Translations under genes and position numbers: made by a program
From: Absicoccus porci
GTDB lineage: Bacteria > Bacillota_I > Bacilli_A > Erysipelotrichales > Erysipelotrichaceae
Reading direction: 5' to 3'
Assembly: GCF_003725415.1 (NCBI RefSeq)
Contig: NZ_RJQC01000003.1
Coordinates: 219,861 to 283,860, forward strand
DNA: 64,000 bases
Notes under the pieces: generated by a model
What the model was told of the DNA's origin: nothing
What the model saw: only the letters and a program-made list of their open reading frames with translations
Database searches by the model: none
Part shown: piece after piece, positions 47,769-54,986 of the stretch
Layout of the letters: each line of letters begins with the position of its first letter
Numbering within the stretch: the stretch's first letter is position 1

Positions 47769-47999
47769 ATGGTAGACAGCTATGAACTTATGGTTCAGAT
47801 TAAGAAAAAAGGATTCACTCAACAGGATATAGCCGATAAATTAGGTATCAATGTTGTAACGTTAAACCGTAAAATCAAAAATAAAAATGAATTTTTGACT
47901 TCTGAACTTTATCGGCTTAGTGAAATTTTAGACATTCCTATTGATAGTCCTATTTTTTTTAGCCATGAAGTTACTAACAGTAACGATTTAAATTGTTAA
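47769..47999 (+). CDS. Cro-like helix-turn-helix regulator
   Basis: 76-residue protein, divergent from the CI-like gene, behind GAGGTGAAA. The helix-turn-helix is QIKKKGFTQQDIADKLGINV and TLNRKIKNKNEFLTSEL (about 10-50). By position it should control the lysis-lysogeny switch. A second copy of the operator palindrome lies in its last codons. Confidence 0.8.
   Translation: MVDSYELMVQIKKKGFTQQDIADKLGINVVTLNRKIKNKNEFLTSELYRLSEILDIPIDSPIFFSHEVTNSNDLNC
47970..47984. promoter_or_regulatory. Second operator-like palindrome in the 3' end of the cro-like gene
   Basis: GTTACTAACAGTAAC is a perfect 6+6 palindrome with 3 central bases and shares GTTACT-N3-AGTA with the element at the early promoter. 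Confidence 0.55.
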
Positions 48000-48022
48000 A
48001 AACTATGGAAACAGGAGAAATT

Positions 48023-48118
48023 ATGAACGCAACAAATTTATCGATTATATGCAATATCTGCACGTTGATATGTCAGATCGTGATACTGGTATCACTCATC
48101 CGTGCGGAGAACAAATGA
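48023..48118 (+). CDS. 31-residue hydrophobic peptide
   Basis: ATG at 48023 preceded by AGGAG at good distance. The product MNATNLSIICNICTLICQIV continues as a single hydrophobic helix ending IRAENK. It follows the cro-like gene by 23 nt and overlaps the 3' end of the opposing gene by 27 nt. Either a small phage membrane peptide or a chance frame; the ribosome binding site favours the former. Confidence 0.5.
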   Translation: MNATNLSIICNICTLICQIVILVSLIRAENK

Positions 48119-48556
48119 TTTGCTTTTAGAAAAGATTGAAAGCATACGGTTGGTTTCAACAGTGATGGTTACTTCATTACCTATGTCCTTGAAGTAGTAT
48201 CGATACTCATCTTCCGAATTTGGAAGCATTGTCGTTTCACCTTCAAGCATCAATGGCTCAGCATCTAAAACAGGATCATAAACGGATTCTTCCGGTCCTT
48301 CATAATCATTGATCGGAAATATAGTTCTTCCATCAATAGAAAAGATGATTGATCTTATTACAATCGGTGTGTTTGAAATATTCAGTATTTTGAATTCAAT
48401 CAATGGATGATCAAAAGCCCCGTCGGAATCAGCATCTTCAATAACGATACGTGGACGATTGAAACGTCTTGTATACCAAACGCTGTATAAAGCAACCAGT
48501 AAGGCAAGTACGGAAATGATGTTACTCATTTCATTGCTGGATAAGAAATCATGCAT
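48092..48556 (-). CDS. Prophage protein with N-terminal membrane helix, unknown
   Basis: The ATG at 48556 follows GGGGTG by 6 nt, giving 154 residues. A membrane helix at about 9-30 (SNIISVLALLVALYSVWYT) is followed by a basic RRFNRPR and a beta-rich soluble domain with the shape of a DUF4352- or NPDG-like sandwich (IEFKILNISNTPIVIRSIIF). It is the only minus-strand gene within the rightward early operon, which suggests expression from the prophage, like a lysogenic-conversion gene. Family not recognised. Confidence 0.65.
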   Translation of the reverse strand: MHDFLSSNEMSNIISVLALLVALYSVWYTRRFNRPRIVIEDADSDGAFDHPLIEFKILNISNTPIVIRSIIFSIDGRTIFPINDYEGPEESVYDPVLDAEPLMLEGETTMLPNSEDEYRYYFKDIGNEVTITVETNRMLSIFSKSKSFVLRTDE

Positions 48557-48637
48557 AAAAGTCACCCCACTTATATAAGCATTATATCAAGTGGATGTTG
48601 GTAATGAAGAGGAGATTGTAACAGAAAGGAATTTATT

Positions 48638-48820
48638 ATGGATTATCGAATGATGCGTCATATTAATGACATCCAAATTCAAAAAGAGGTGGATGCACGT
48701 ATAGCACGTGATGCCATCCGACAAAAAAAACTACAAGATTCCAAAGACAAACACGACGCAGTCATCATGATCATCGCCACGATCATCGGCATGTTGGTCG
48801 TTGGGTTCCTTGGTGGGTAG
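48638..48820 (+). CDS. Small membrane-anchored phage protein (60 residues)
   Basis: AGAAAGGA ribosome binding site. The first 40 residues are charged and helical (QIQKEVDARIARDAIRQKK), followed by a hydrophobic C-terminal helix (AVIMIIATIIGMLVVGFLGG). Tail-anchored topology is likely. Function unknown. Confidence 0.65.
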   Translation: MDYRMMRHINDIQIQKEVDARIARDAIRQKKLQDSKDKHDAVIMIIATIIGMLVVGFLGG

Positions 48821-48838
48821 AAAAGGAGGTGATGGCCT

Positions 48839-49090
48839 ATGTGTACGGCAAAGGAAAGGCTGGAACTGCTTGAACAGCCGTATCTGACTGGTGCGGAATT
48901 CGCAAGAGTTCTAAATCGATCGCCTTCGGTCGTCAATCGAGAAATCAGAAAGTCAAAGGACCGCATCTATTTCGTAGATGGGTGGGGCTATCTGACTGAC
49001 GACCTTATCAAGGTGTTCCATCTGAAGCCGTTTGTGGCACGGCTAAAAAAAGAACTGACCCACGACACAAAAAAAGCAGCTGATGCTTAG
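48839..49090 (+). CDS. Small helix-turn-helix protein, possible excisionase or early regulator
   Basis: 83 residues behind AAAAGGAGGTGA. YLTGAEFARVLNRSPSVVNR with the following EIRKSKDRIYFVDGWGYL resembles a winged helix of the MerR/excisionase type. The position between the switch and the recombination genes fits an early regulator or Xis. Not assigned further. Confidence 0.6.
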   Translation: MCTAKERLELLEQPYLTGAEFARVLNRSPSVVNREIRKSKDRIYFVDGWGYLTDDLIKVFHLKPFVARLKKELTHDTKKAADA

Positions 49091-49129
49091 ATCAGCCACT
49101 GACTAAAATTAACAACATAATTATAGCAC

Positions 49130-49281
49130 GTCCGTCCATAGAAAGCACAGGCAAAGCTCCTTTCCTCTAGTAAATACATCGCTTGCCGGACTTTTTAACC
49201 GTTGGTCGGCATAGGCAAAAAAACCCGATTGAAATTTTTTTGTTTCATTTATAGTTTTGCCTGTGCTCTCTGTGGATGGGC
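49130..49281 (+). ncRNA. Candidate structured RNA: long imperfect inverted repeat with inner hairpin
   Basis: Arms 49130-49155 and 49256-49281 match over 26 positions with four differences, three of which become G-U pairs in a plus-strand RNA, leaving one A-C mismatch. The 100-nt interior contains a second stem (TGCCGGAC with GTCGGCA, about 49184-49216). Wobble-compatible differences suggest selection on RNA pairing in plus orientation. No promoter was identified. Confidence 0.45.
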
Positions 49282-49291
49282 AAGAAAAGCA

Positions 49292-49317
49292 TAAAAAAAG
49301 GTCGGTGCTACCGACCT
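49292..49317 (-). terminator. Minus-strand intrinsic terminator in the early non-coding region
   Basis: On the minus strand the 8-bp perfect stem AGGTCGGT/ACCGACCT with loop AGC runs into TTTTTTTAT. There is no annotated minus-strand gene upstream of it, implying an antisense or small RNA starting within 49330-49560. Confidence 0.75.
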
Positions 49318-49563
49318 ACACATGATTATTCATATTGATTCATAAAAATAAAGATGAGGTGAAAACCTTTATATGTTTATTAAATGTTTGCTATTTGAGT
49401 ATATCACAAATTAATAAATAGAAAGAGTAGGTGAAAAATCCTCCCGAAATTTAAATTCTTGAACAATGCTATAAAACCCCTTTTCATAGCAAAAAAAGAT
49501 ATACGTAAGTAGTTTTTGATCATGTGTAGATTGGTGGCACACGACTAAAAAGGAAACAACAAA

Positions 49564-50502
49564 ATGAAACCATACAACAAAATAAAATTACCGGAAACCC
49601 GTGAAGAGTGGCTGGAAAATCGAATGAAAGGGATAGGCGGCAGTGATGCCGGCGCTATCCTGGGCTTCAATCCATACAAGTCGCCATATTACTTATGGTG
49701 CGAGAAGACAGGCCGTATCGGCTCACAGCCGGACAGCGAAGCCATGCGACAGGGACGCGACCTGGAGGACTATGTGGCACGCCGATGGATGGAAGCGACT
49801 GGAAAGAAGGTCCATAAGAGCGGATTCTCTTACCAGTCAAAAGAGCATCCATACATGCTTGCCAACGTGGATCGATTGGTCGTTGGTGAGAATGCCGGTC
49901 TTGAGTGCAAGACGGCCAATGCATTGACACGAACACGATACGACAAAGGCGATATACCAGCGTCATATTACGCGCAGTGCATGCACTATATGGCCGTAAC
50001 AGGCATGGACAAGTGGTATATTGCCGTACTTGTCCTTGGAAAAGCATTCTATTTCTTTGAGGTCGAGCGTAACGAAGAAGAAATAGAAGCATTGATCCGT
50101 GAAGAGCATAGATTCTGGAACTATGTCAAGACGGATCAGGAGCCACCAGTAGACGGGACCGATTCGACCAGTGAAGCACTCAACCAGGTATTTCATCCAT
50201 CTGATGATGCCGGAAGTGTGATCATAAGTGATGATCTTACATCAATGCTCCTCGAGCTAAAGTCCAAGCAGAAAGAGCTTCAGACGATACAAAAGGAGTA
50301 TGAAAATCAAATAAAAGACGTGATGGGAGATGCCGTATATGCGTATTCCAATCATGCCAACATCACCTGGAAGGAATCGGTATCGAAAAGATTCGACACG
50401 AGCCGATTCAAAAAAGAAAATCCGGATATGTATAACCGGTATCTTAAGAAATCAACGACAAGACGATTCCTTATCAAAGAGATGAAGGAGGAAGAAGAAT
50501 GA
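49564..50502 (+). CDS. YqaJ-type phage recombination exonuclease
   Basis: Lambda-exonuclease-like 5'-3' DNase acting with RecT in homologous recombination. 312 residues: entry motif WLENRMKGIGGSDAGAILG near residue 17, catalytic Glu in RQGRDLEDYVARRW near residue 66, Asp in MLANVDRLV near residue 98 and the ECK motif LECKTANALT near residue 111. A C-terminal coiled coil (about 220-265) is present. AAAGGAAAC precedes the ATG. It overlaps the recT start by 4 nt. Confidence 0.93.
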   Translation: MKPYNKIKLPETREEWLENRMKGIGGSDAGAILGFNPYKSPYYLWCEKTGRIGSQPDSEAMRQGRDLEDYVARRWMEATGKKVHKSGFSYQSKEHPYMLANVDRLVVGENAGLECKTANALTRTRYDKGDIPASYYAQCMHYMAVTGMDKWYIAVLVLGKAFYFFEVERNEEEIEALIREEHRFWNYVKTDQEPPVDGTDSTSEALNQVFHPSDDAGSVIISDDLTSMLLELKSKQKELQTIQKEYENQIKDVMGDAVYAYSNHANITWKESVSKRFDTSRFKKENPDMYNRYLKKSTTRRFLIKEMKEEEE

Positions 50503-51305
50503 CTACTACAAACCAACAGGGAATGATCACAAAAAAGGCCAACAACAGCGTGGCCAAGAAAACCAATCGAACGATGAAGGATTACATCACGATGTATCAA
50601 GGCGAGATCGCCAAGGCCCTGCCATCTGTGATGACCCCGGAACGATTCGTAAGGATTGCTACAACGGCCGTGACGAACACACCGAAACTGGCAAGCTGTA
50701 CACCACAGTCGTTCATTGGTGCGCTTCTCAATGCGGCGCAGTTAGGATTGGAGCCTAACACCCCATTAGGACAGGCCTATCTGATTCCTTACGGAAATCA
50801 ATGCCAGTTCCAGATCGGATATCTAGGCATGGTAGAACTTGCGCAGAGAGCAGGAACCAACGTGGACGCACATGTTGTTTATGCCAATGACGAATTTGAT
50901 TACTCGTTAGGTTTGCACCCGGACATCAAGCATGTACCGGCCATGAAAGATCGCGGAGAAGCTATTGCATACTATGCCGTATGGCATAATGGCGAAAACT
51001 TCGGCTTCGAGGTCATGAGCCGTGAAGATGTCGAAAAGCACATGAAGAAATACTCAAAGACGTATTCTAACGGTCCATGGAAGACAGAGTTTGATGAGAT
51101 GGCGAAGAAAACAGTGCTAAAGAGAGCACTGAAATATGCGCCAAAGAAGACTGACCTTGCAAGAGCCGTCATGCAGGATGAGACCATCAAGCAGTTCAAT
51201 CCAAAGGCCGATAATGATATGGCTGATGCCAAAAACGACTTCTTTGATGTCGAATATGACGAAGTGGATGAAAACACGGATCCAGTTACTGGAGAAGTGA
51301 AATAA
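50499..51305 (+). CDS. recT: RecT-family single-strand annealing protein
   Basis: Anneals homologous single strands produced by the YqaJ nuclease. 268 residues with the RecT core ALPSVMTPERFVRIATTAVT near residue 40, SFIGALLNAAQLGLEPNTPL near residue 73, GQAYLIPYGNQCQFQIGYLG near residue 93, and the C-terminal acidic tail. AAGGAGGAAG ribosome binding site. The stop shares one base with the next start. Confidence 0.95.
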   Translation: MTTTNQQGMITKKANNSVAKKTNRTMKDYITMYQGEIAKALPSVMTPERFVRIATTAVTNTPKLASCTPQSFIGALLNAAQLGLEPNTPLGQAYLIPYGNQCQFQIGYLGMVELAQRAGTNVDAHVVYANDEFDYSLGLHPDIKHVPAMKDRGEAIAYYAVWHNGENFGFEVMSREDVEKHMKKYSKTYSNGPWKTEFDEMAKKTVLKRALKYAPKKTDLARAVMQDETIKQFNPKADNDMADAKNDFFDVEYDEVDENTDPVTGEVK

Positions 51306-51712
51306 TGGCTGTCTTGTTCACCATACCGGGCGAGCCTGGAGCCAAAGGAAGGCCGCGATTCACACGGTATGGACATGCCTATACCGACAAGAAGACGGTC
51401 GAATTTGAGAACCTGGTGCGTGTTGCATTCACACAGCACGTGCCAGGCCATCAGCCTTATGAAGGACCGTGTCGTGTACATATCGATGCGTACTTCAGTA
51501 TCCCCAAAAGCGCATCAAAAAAGCGCAAAAAGCTGATGATTGATAAACAGGTCAGACCTACAAAAAAGCCCGACTGCGACAACATCGAGAAAGCGATACT
51601 GGATGCACTGAACCATATCGCTTACGACGATGATAAGCAAATAGTCGAAACATCGGTATGCAAATACTATTCCGATGTGCCTAGAACGATAGTGATGATA
51701 GAGGAGGTGTGA
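51305..51712 (+). CDS. rusA: RusA-family Holliday junction resolvase
   Basis: Resolves branched recombination or replication intermediates. 135 residues: FTIPGEPGAKGRPRFTRYGH near residue 5, and the acidic catalytic segment KPDCDNIEKAILDALNHIAY followed by DDDKQI near residue 95, the family signature. It starts in the recT stop codon. Confidence 0.93.
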   Translation: MAVLFTIPGEPGAKGRPRFTRYGHAYTDKKTVEFENLVRVAFTQHVPGHQPYEGPCRVHIDAYFSIPKSASKKRKKLMIDKQVRPTKKPDCDNIEKAILDALNHIAYDDDKQIVETSVCKYYSDVPRTIVMIEEV

Positions 51713-51715
51713 GCC

Positions 51716-51955
51716 ATGGACGAAATAAAAAAGATATCATTTTTTGCTTCGTATGGTGAAGCATTGCAATCTTTGGATGATCGCTCAGCCGGGCAGCTAA
51801 TCAAGGCCATGTGCTCTTATGCCTTCGACGGGAAAGAACCGGATAAACTAAGCAGCAAGGTAAAACCGATGTGGCTGCTTGTAAAACCAAACTTGGATAC
51901 GAGCCTAAAAAAAATAAAAAGTGGTCGAAAAGGTGGTAAGCAAAATGCAAGCTAG
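51716..51955 (+). CDS. DUF6291-like phage protein (replication region)
   Basis: 79 residues: SFFASYGEALQSLDDRSAGQ with LIKAMCSYAFDGKEPDKLSS and a basic end KKIKSGRKGGKQNAS, as in DUF6291 proteins found at the start of phage replication modules, often as the N-terminal part of longer replisome organisers. GAGGAGGTG site before the ATG. The stop falls inside the first copy of a 21-bp repeat, so the gene could be a shortened form of a longer initiator. Confidence 0.7.
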   Translation: MDEIKKISFFASYGEALQSLDDRSAGQLIKAMCSYAFDGKEPDKLSSKVKPMWLLVKPNLDTSLKKIKSGRKGGKQNAS

Positions 51956-52088
51956 CTTCGAGTTTGCTTCGAGTTTGCTTCAAGTTTGCTTGATAAAAAA
52001 TGTAACGAAAATGTGTAAGCAAAATGCAAGCTAGCCCTTTCCTTATAGGAATAAGGAATAAGGAGTAAGGAATAAGGAGTAAGGAGTA
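51936..52088 (+). other. Candidate phage replication origin with iterons
   Basis: Two exact 21-bp copies (51936-51956 and 52015-52035) flank three tandem 11-bp units of the type CTTCGAGTTTG (51956-51988). Then follow six tandem heptamers AGGARTA (52047-52088). The array lies between a DUF6291 gene and a helicase-loader-like gene, the usual location of phage origins. Confidence 0.55.
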
Positions 52089-52140
52089 TATAGTCAGTCT
52101 AGTCTAAGTATTTAAATAACAGAGGAAAGGATACTTCAAA

Positions 52141-52668
52141 ATGACAAGACAAGAAACAATCAAACTTTTAAACAGTTTCAAAGCATACAAACCGAAATAC
52201 TGGATGAATTTTTCAAACTCTGAAAAGCAAGGACTGGTTGACGACTGGACAAATGAATTCCTAGATGTCCCGGTTGATGAAGTTGCTAAATTGGTTGATC
52301 AGTACATCAAGAGCAAAAACCGGATACCGTATCCGAAACAAATACGAGAGCTAATGCCGGACGTTGACCGGACTTTGAAAAACTCATTTGCTCAAAAATG
52401 GTATTCTCACTTTCCACAGAAAGGCGAGATTGTCTATAACGACAAAGACGTCGAATGGGCAACGTTTGAGGACTGGAACCATATACCGGAAGAGCTTGCA
52501 AGGCGGATGAAATTTGAACCAGATCCATCCGACCCAGAGAGATTGGAATTGCTAAAAGAAATACAAGAATTGCAATTAGAAACATTTGGCGAGTCCAGTG
52601 TAGATGATGCAATTAAAGAAGCGGAGGCGAAACAAAATGTACGGAATAATCACAGATGCGGAGCTTGA
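52141..52668 (+). CDS. G39P-like helicase loader/inhibitor candidate
   Basis: 175 residues. The N-terminal 75 residues (MTRQETIKLLNSFKAYKPKY, then FLDVPVDEVAKLVDQYIKS and NRIPYPKQIRELMP) resemble the loader-and-inhibitor domain of phage helicase loaders such as SPP1 G39P. The rest is acidic with ARRMKFEPDPSDPERLELL. The match is by pattern and position next to the origin, without a helicase gene in view. The ribosome binding site GAGGAAAGGA is 11 nt upstream. Confidence 0.6.
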   Translation: MTRQETIKLLNSFKAYKPKYWMNFSNSEKQGLVDDWTNEFLDVPVDEVAKLVDQYIKSKNRIPYPKQIRELMPDVDRTLKNSFAQKWYSHFPQKGEIVYNDKDVEWATFEDWNHIPEELARRMKFEPDPSDPERLELLKEIQELQLETFGESSVDDAIKEAEAKQNVRNNHRCGA

Positions 52669-52792
52669 CCGCATAGAAGAACAGCGTGAATCAATGGATT
52701 CACTGGACTGGAGAAGCCCGAATTATGAGCCTGAAGATGGCGACAGATATGAAGATTGTGACGCATATGAGACGGAAAGAGACGGAATGTGA
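52637..52792 (+). CDS. Small acidic phage protein (51 residues)
   Basis: The ATG at 52637 follows GGAGG and overlaps the preceding gene by 32 nt. Product MYGIITDAELDRIEEQRESM then DWRSPNYEPEDGDRYEDCDA is strongly acidic. Function unknown. Confidence 0.65.
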   Translation: MYGIITDAELDRIEEQRESMDSLDWRSPNYEPEDGDRYEDCDAYETERDGM

Positions 52793-52794
52793 CG

Positions 52795-53034
52795 ATGAAA
52801 AAGATAGTTGAAGAGCAAATGAAATACCAACTGTACACTCACAAAGTAATCACGAATGCTCTAAAAGAATCGCAACAAAGCTTTGCGATGTCGAAACAAT
52901 TTAGCGAATTGCTATTAGACCTAATGGAAATTAATTTTGGTTCGATGGCAACGGCAAGGATTGCAGAAAAAGCAATCAAGATTATAAAAAGACTGATAGA
53001 AGACAAAGGAGAAAACAATGATCAAAACAGATAA
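52795..53034 (+). CDS. Small helical phage protein (79 residues)
   Basis: ATG at 52795, three bases after the preceding stop; a GTG two codons earlier is possible. Mostly alpha-helical, MKKIVEEQMKYQLYTHKVIT and a C-terminal basic helix AEKAIKIIKRLIEDKGE. Function unknown; it overlaps the next gene by 17 nt. Confidence 0.6.
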   Translation: MKKIVEEQMKYQLYTHKVITNALKESQQSFAMSKQFSELLLDLMEINFGSMATARIAEKAIKIIKRLIEDKGENNDQNR

Positions 53035-53236
53035 TTTAAATGAATATGTACTGCTTTCTGTGCTAAAAAACGTTTGCGAAGCAACAATCAACGATAGCGA
53101 TTGTTCGGAATGCAAGATGAATGCGGTTTGTGATTATGGCCTTGGATCAAAGCCCATGAAAAAATTGGATATCAAATATGAACCCGAACAGGAAGAACAG
53201 ATTAAGGAAAATGAAAATGCGGAGGAAAAACAATGA
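53018..53236 (+). CDS. Small cysteine-containing phage protein (72 residues)
   Basis: AAGGAGAAAAC precedes the ATG. Four Cys (ENVCEAT-like and SDCSECKMNAVCDYG) suggest a small metal-binding centre; the C-terminus is acidic (EPEQEEQIKENENAEEKQ). The stop overlaps the next start. Confidence 0.6.
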   Translation: MIKTDNLNEYVLLSVLKNVCEATINDSDCSECKMNAVCDYGLGSKPMKKLDIKYEPEQEEQIKENENAEEKQ

Positions 53237-53409
53237 CTGAACTAGAAAAAACAAAAAGTGAATTAAATTTTTTTATAAATCTTCTTTCAAGGTTTTGTGA
53301 GCTTTTGGAAAAAGATCTAGGTACAGAAAAAGTAATAGCTTTGCTGTTTTTGGCTCAAGAAAAAGCAATTAAGAGAGACATGGAATCGAACGAGGATAAA
53401 GTATTATGA
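53233..53409 (+). CDS. Small helical phage protein (58 residues)
   Basis: Begins in the stop codon of the previous gene behind GGAGGAAAAAC and ends overlapping the ssb start (ATGA). Product MTELEKTKSELNFFINLLSR then an amphipathic helix VIALLFLAQEKAIKRD. The tight overlaps on both sides make it a credible gene although nothing identifies its role. Confidence 0.65.
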   Translation: MTELEKTKSELNFFINLLSRFCELLEKDLGTEKVIALLFLAQEKAIKRDMESNEDKVL

Positions 53410-53837
53410 TCAATCGAATCGTATTGACCGGTCGCTTGACAAGAGATCTGGAATTGCGAAGAACGCAAAGCGGAACTTCGGTTGTATCGTTTACGTTGGC
53501 TGTTGATCGTAATTTTCGTCGAGAAGGTCAACCGGAAGCCGATTTCATCAACTGTGTTGCATGGAACCGCCAGGCGGAAGCCATGGCACAATACTTGCAT
53601 CGCGGATCATTGATCGGTGTGGATGGACGTCTGCAAACACGTAATTATGAAAATCAGCAAGGGCAGCGTGTATACATCACGGAAGTGCTTGTTGAAAGCT
53701 TTACGTTCCTTGAATCGCGTGCACAATCACATCCAACACCGCCTAAAGCATCACCGAACACATCGGATGGATACTACAGGACAGATACGAGCGATGTTGA
53801 CACGATCGGAATCGAAGGCGATGATCTGCCGTTCTAA
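53406..53837 (+). CDS. ssb: Single-stranded DNA-binding protein (phage copy)
   Basis: Coats single strands during phage replication and recombination. 143 residues: OB fold starting MINRIVLTGRLTRDLELR, with FINCVAWNRQAEAMAQYL near residue 47 and VDGRLQTRNYENQQGQRVY near residue 72. A linker is followed by the C-terminal acidic tip DDLPF used to recruit partners. It overlaps the preceding gene by 4 nt. Confidence 0.95.
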   Translation: MINRIVLTGRLTRDLELRRTQSGTSVVSFTLAVDRNFRREGQPEADFINCVAWNRQAEAMAQYLHRGSLIGVDGRLQTRNYENQQGQRVYITEVLVESFTFLESRAQSHPTPPKASPNTSDGYYRTDTSDVDTIGIEGDDLPF

Positions 53838-53849
53838 AGGAGAGATGGA

Positions 53850-54026
53850 ATGGAGTACAAAGCAAAATCAATTTCAACAGGAAAGGAAGTCAAAGGCGAG
53901 CTTGCCTATGATGGGCTTAGTTGCTTCATCATAGAAAAATGGCCTTACGGTACATCGACCGTAAGGGTTGACCCCAATACGATTGAGAAGGTTGAAGATG
54001 CAGATTCAAAAATTCGACCACATTGA
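53850..54026 (+). CDS. Small phage protein (58 residues)
   Basis: ATG at 53850 with AAAGGAGAG upstream. Product MEYKAKSISTGKEVKGELAY then LSCFIIEKWPYG and a VDPNTIEKVED end; the TGKEVKGELAY segment resembles small phage YopX-like N-termini, but the protein is too short to assign. It overlaps the next gene by 29 nt. Confidence 0.6.
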   Translation: MEYKAKSISTGKEVKGELAYDGLSCFIIEKWPYGTSTVRVDPNTIEKVEDADSKIRPH

Positions 54027-54180
54027 CTGTGCATATTGCGGAAATAGCAAGATAATATCGAGTATTAAACGGGACTGGCTGTATAAGACGCATGATCATG
54101 GAAGAATCATCTATTTATGCTCATACACATGCTACAGGCGATGGATGAGGAAATACAAAGCACCAAAAAAGGAGGATTAA
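53998..54180 (+). CDS. Small zinc-ribbon-like phage protein (60 residues)
   Basis: ATG at 53998 behind GAGAAGG. CAYCGNSKI (CxxC) near residue 11 and YLCSYTCYRRW (CxxxC) near residue 40 suggest a four-Cys zinc site; the rest is basic. Possibly nucleic-acid binding; otherwise unknown. Confidence 0.65.
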   Translation: MQIQKFDHIDCAYCGNSKIISSIKRDWLYKTHDHGRIIYLCSYTCYRRWMRKYKAPKKED

Positions 54181-54181
54181 T

Positions 54182-54715
54182 ATGGCCATGAAAAAAGGCA
54201 CTGTTATCGTCGCTGATAGCAGTGAGACAGCGGATATGCTGTACAAGTTTACCGAGAAGTATCCTGGCTTGCGATCATACCAGATCGCCAATTATGCGGG
54301 CATCTCCGAGGCCACCTTGTCAAAGATCAAGGCGCGCAAACCGGTAAGCCAATCAATCCAGGACAAGGTGATTAAAGCCGTCAAGGATCTAGACACCATT
54401 GGATCGTTCGAAGAGATCTATAAAGAGCTGAGATTAAAAGGCTGTCTCGGGTCAGTAGGCAGCAGTAGTTTGGCGGCTTTTAAAGCACAGGAGGATAATC
54501 GCAAGCTCCAGATGGAACTGGGCGGACTGTGTATCCAGTACGGTCTGTCAAAGCGTGACCTGATGAAGCTTGACCAGATAAAAAAGTACGAAAAAGAAAA
54601 CGTACTTGATTATGTTATCGATCATCACATGACCATGAGGTCGTGTGAAAAGATATATAACGCATCGGCCGCATTTGATGCAGTATCTGCTCTTAGAAGT
54701 ATGAAAGGAGAATAG
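54182..54715 (+). CDS. Phage helix-turn-helix protein
   Basis: 177 residues behind AAAAGGAGG. An XRE-like helix-turn-helix occupies about 32-70 (YQIANYAGISEATLSKIKAR, KPVSQSIQDKVIKAVKDL). The C-terminal half is helical with LGGLCIQYGLSKRDLMKLDQ. It may be a middle or late regulator. It is GC-richer than the host genes. Confidence 0.65.
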   Translation: MAMKKGTVIVADSSETADMLYKFTEKYPGLRSYQIANYAGISEATLSKIKARKPVSQSIQDKVIKAVKDLDTIGSFEEIYKELRLKGCLGSVGSSSLAAFKAQEDNRKLQMELGGLCIQYGLSKRDLMKLDQIKKYEKENVLDYVIDHHMTMRSCEKIYNASAAFDAVSALRSMKGE

Positions 54716-54716
54716 T

Positions 54717-54986
54717 ATGACCAGGCAACAGGAATTTGAAAAAGTAAATGAGCTCATGGAAGAAAACTTCTGGCGTGCCGATTGTGGACTGTTCGACGAT
54801 CCGAATATCGTTAATGATGAAATGTTCACACTGTTCAAAGGCGAATACTTTGAATTGCTGATATGCTGTGATTATGGATACTTTGAAGTTTTCGGTACGA
54901 CCGAAGAAGAGTTTGCGGAGCTTGAAAAACGCTATAAAAGATGGCAAGATTCGCGGCTGGTTTCTTTGGTGGAGGGCTTCGCGTGA
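54717..54986 (+). CDS. Small acidic phage protein (89 residues)
   Basis: Starts one base after the preceding stop, with AAAGGAG upstream. Product MTRQQEFEKVNELMEENFWR, a beta-like YFELLICCDYGYFEVFG and a C-terminal helix. Family not recognised. The stop overlaps the next start by 4 nt. Confidence 0.6.
   Translation: MTRQQEFEKVNELMEENFWRADCGLFDDPNIVNDEMFTLFKGEYFELLICCDYGYFEVFGTTEEEFAELEKRYKRWQDSRLVSLVEGFA

Larger units (their letters stand above)
49091..49563. other. Non-coding region before the recombination genes
   Basis: 473 bases without a convincing gene. It holds a 26-bp inverted repeat spanning 49130-49281, a minus-strand terminator at 49292-49317, two AGGTGAAAA-CCT elements near 49357 and 49428, and an AT-rich stretch before the YqaJ gene. 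A 13-codon frame at 49373 behind GAGGTGA is too short to call. Confidence 0.7.

Noticed and set aside
49373..49414. 13-codon frame behind GAGGTGA
   Set aside because: Too short and with a ribosome binding site placed too far upstream; without conservation evidence it is not called a gene.
49667..50092. Minus-strand frame of about 141 codons in the YqaJ gene
   Set aside because: The YqaJ frame carries all catalytic motifs; the reverse frame is a GC-related shadow.
52047..52088. Tandem heptamers as a CRISPR-like array
   Set aside because: The units are contiguous 7-bp repeats without spacers and no cas genes are present; an origin or slippage tract fits better.
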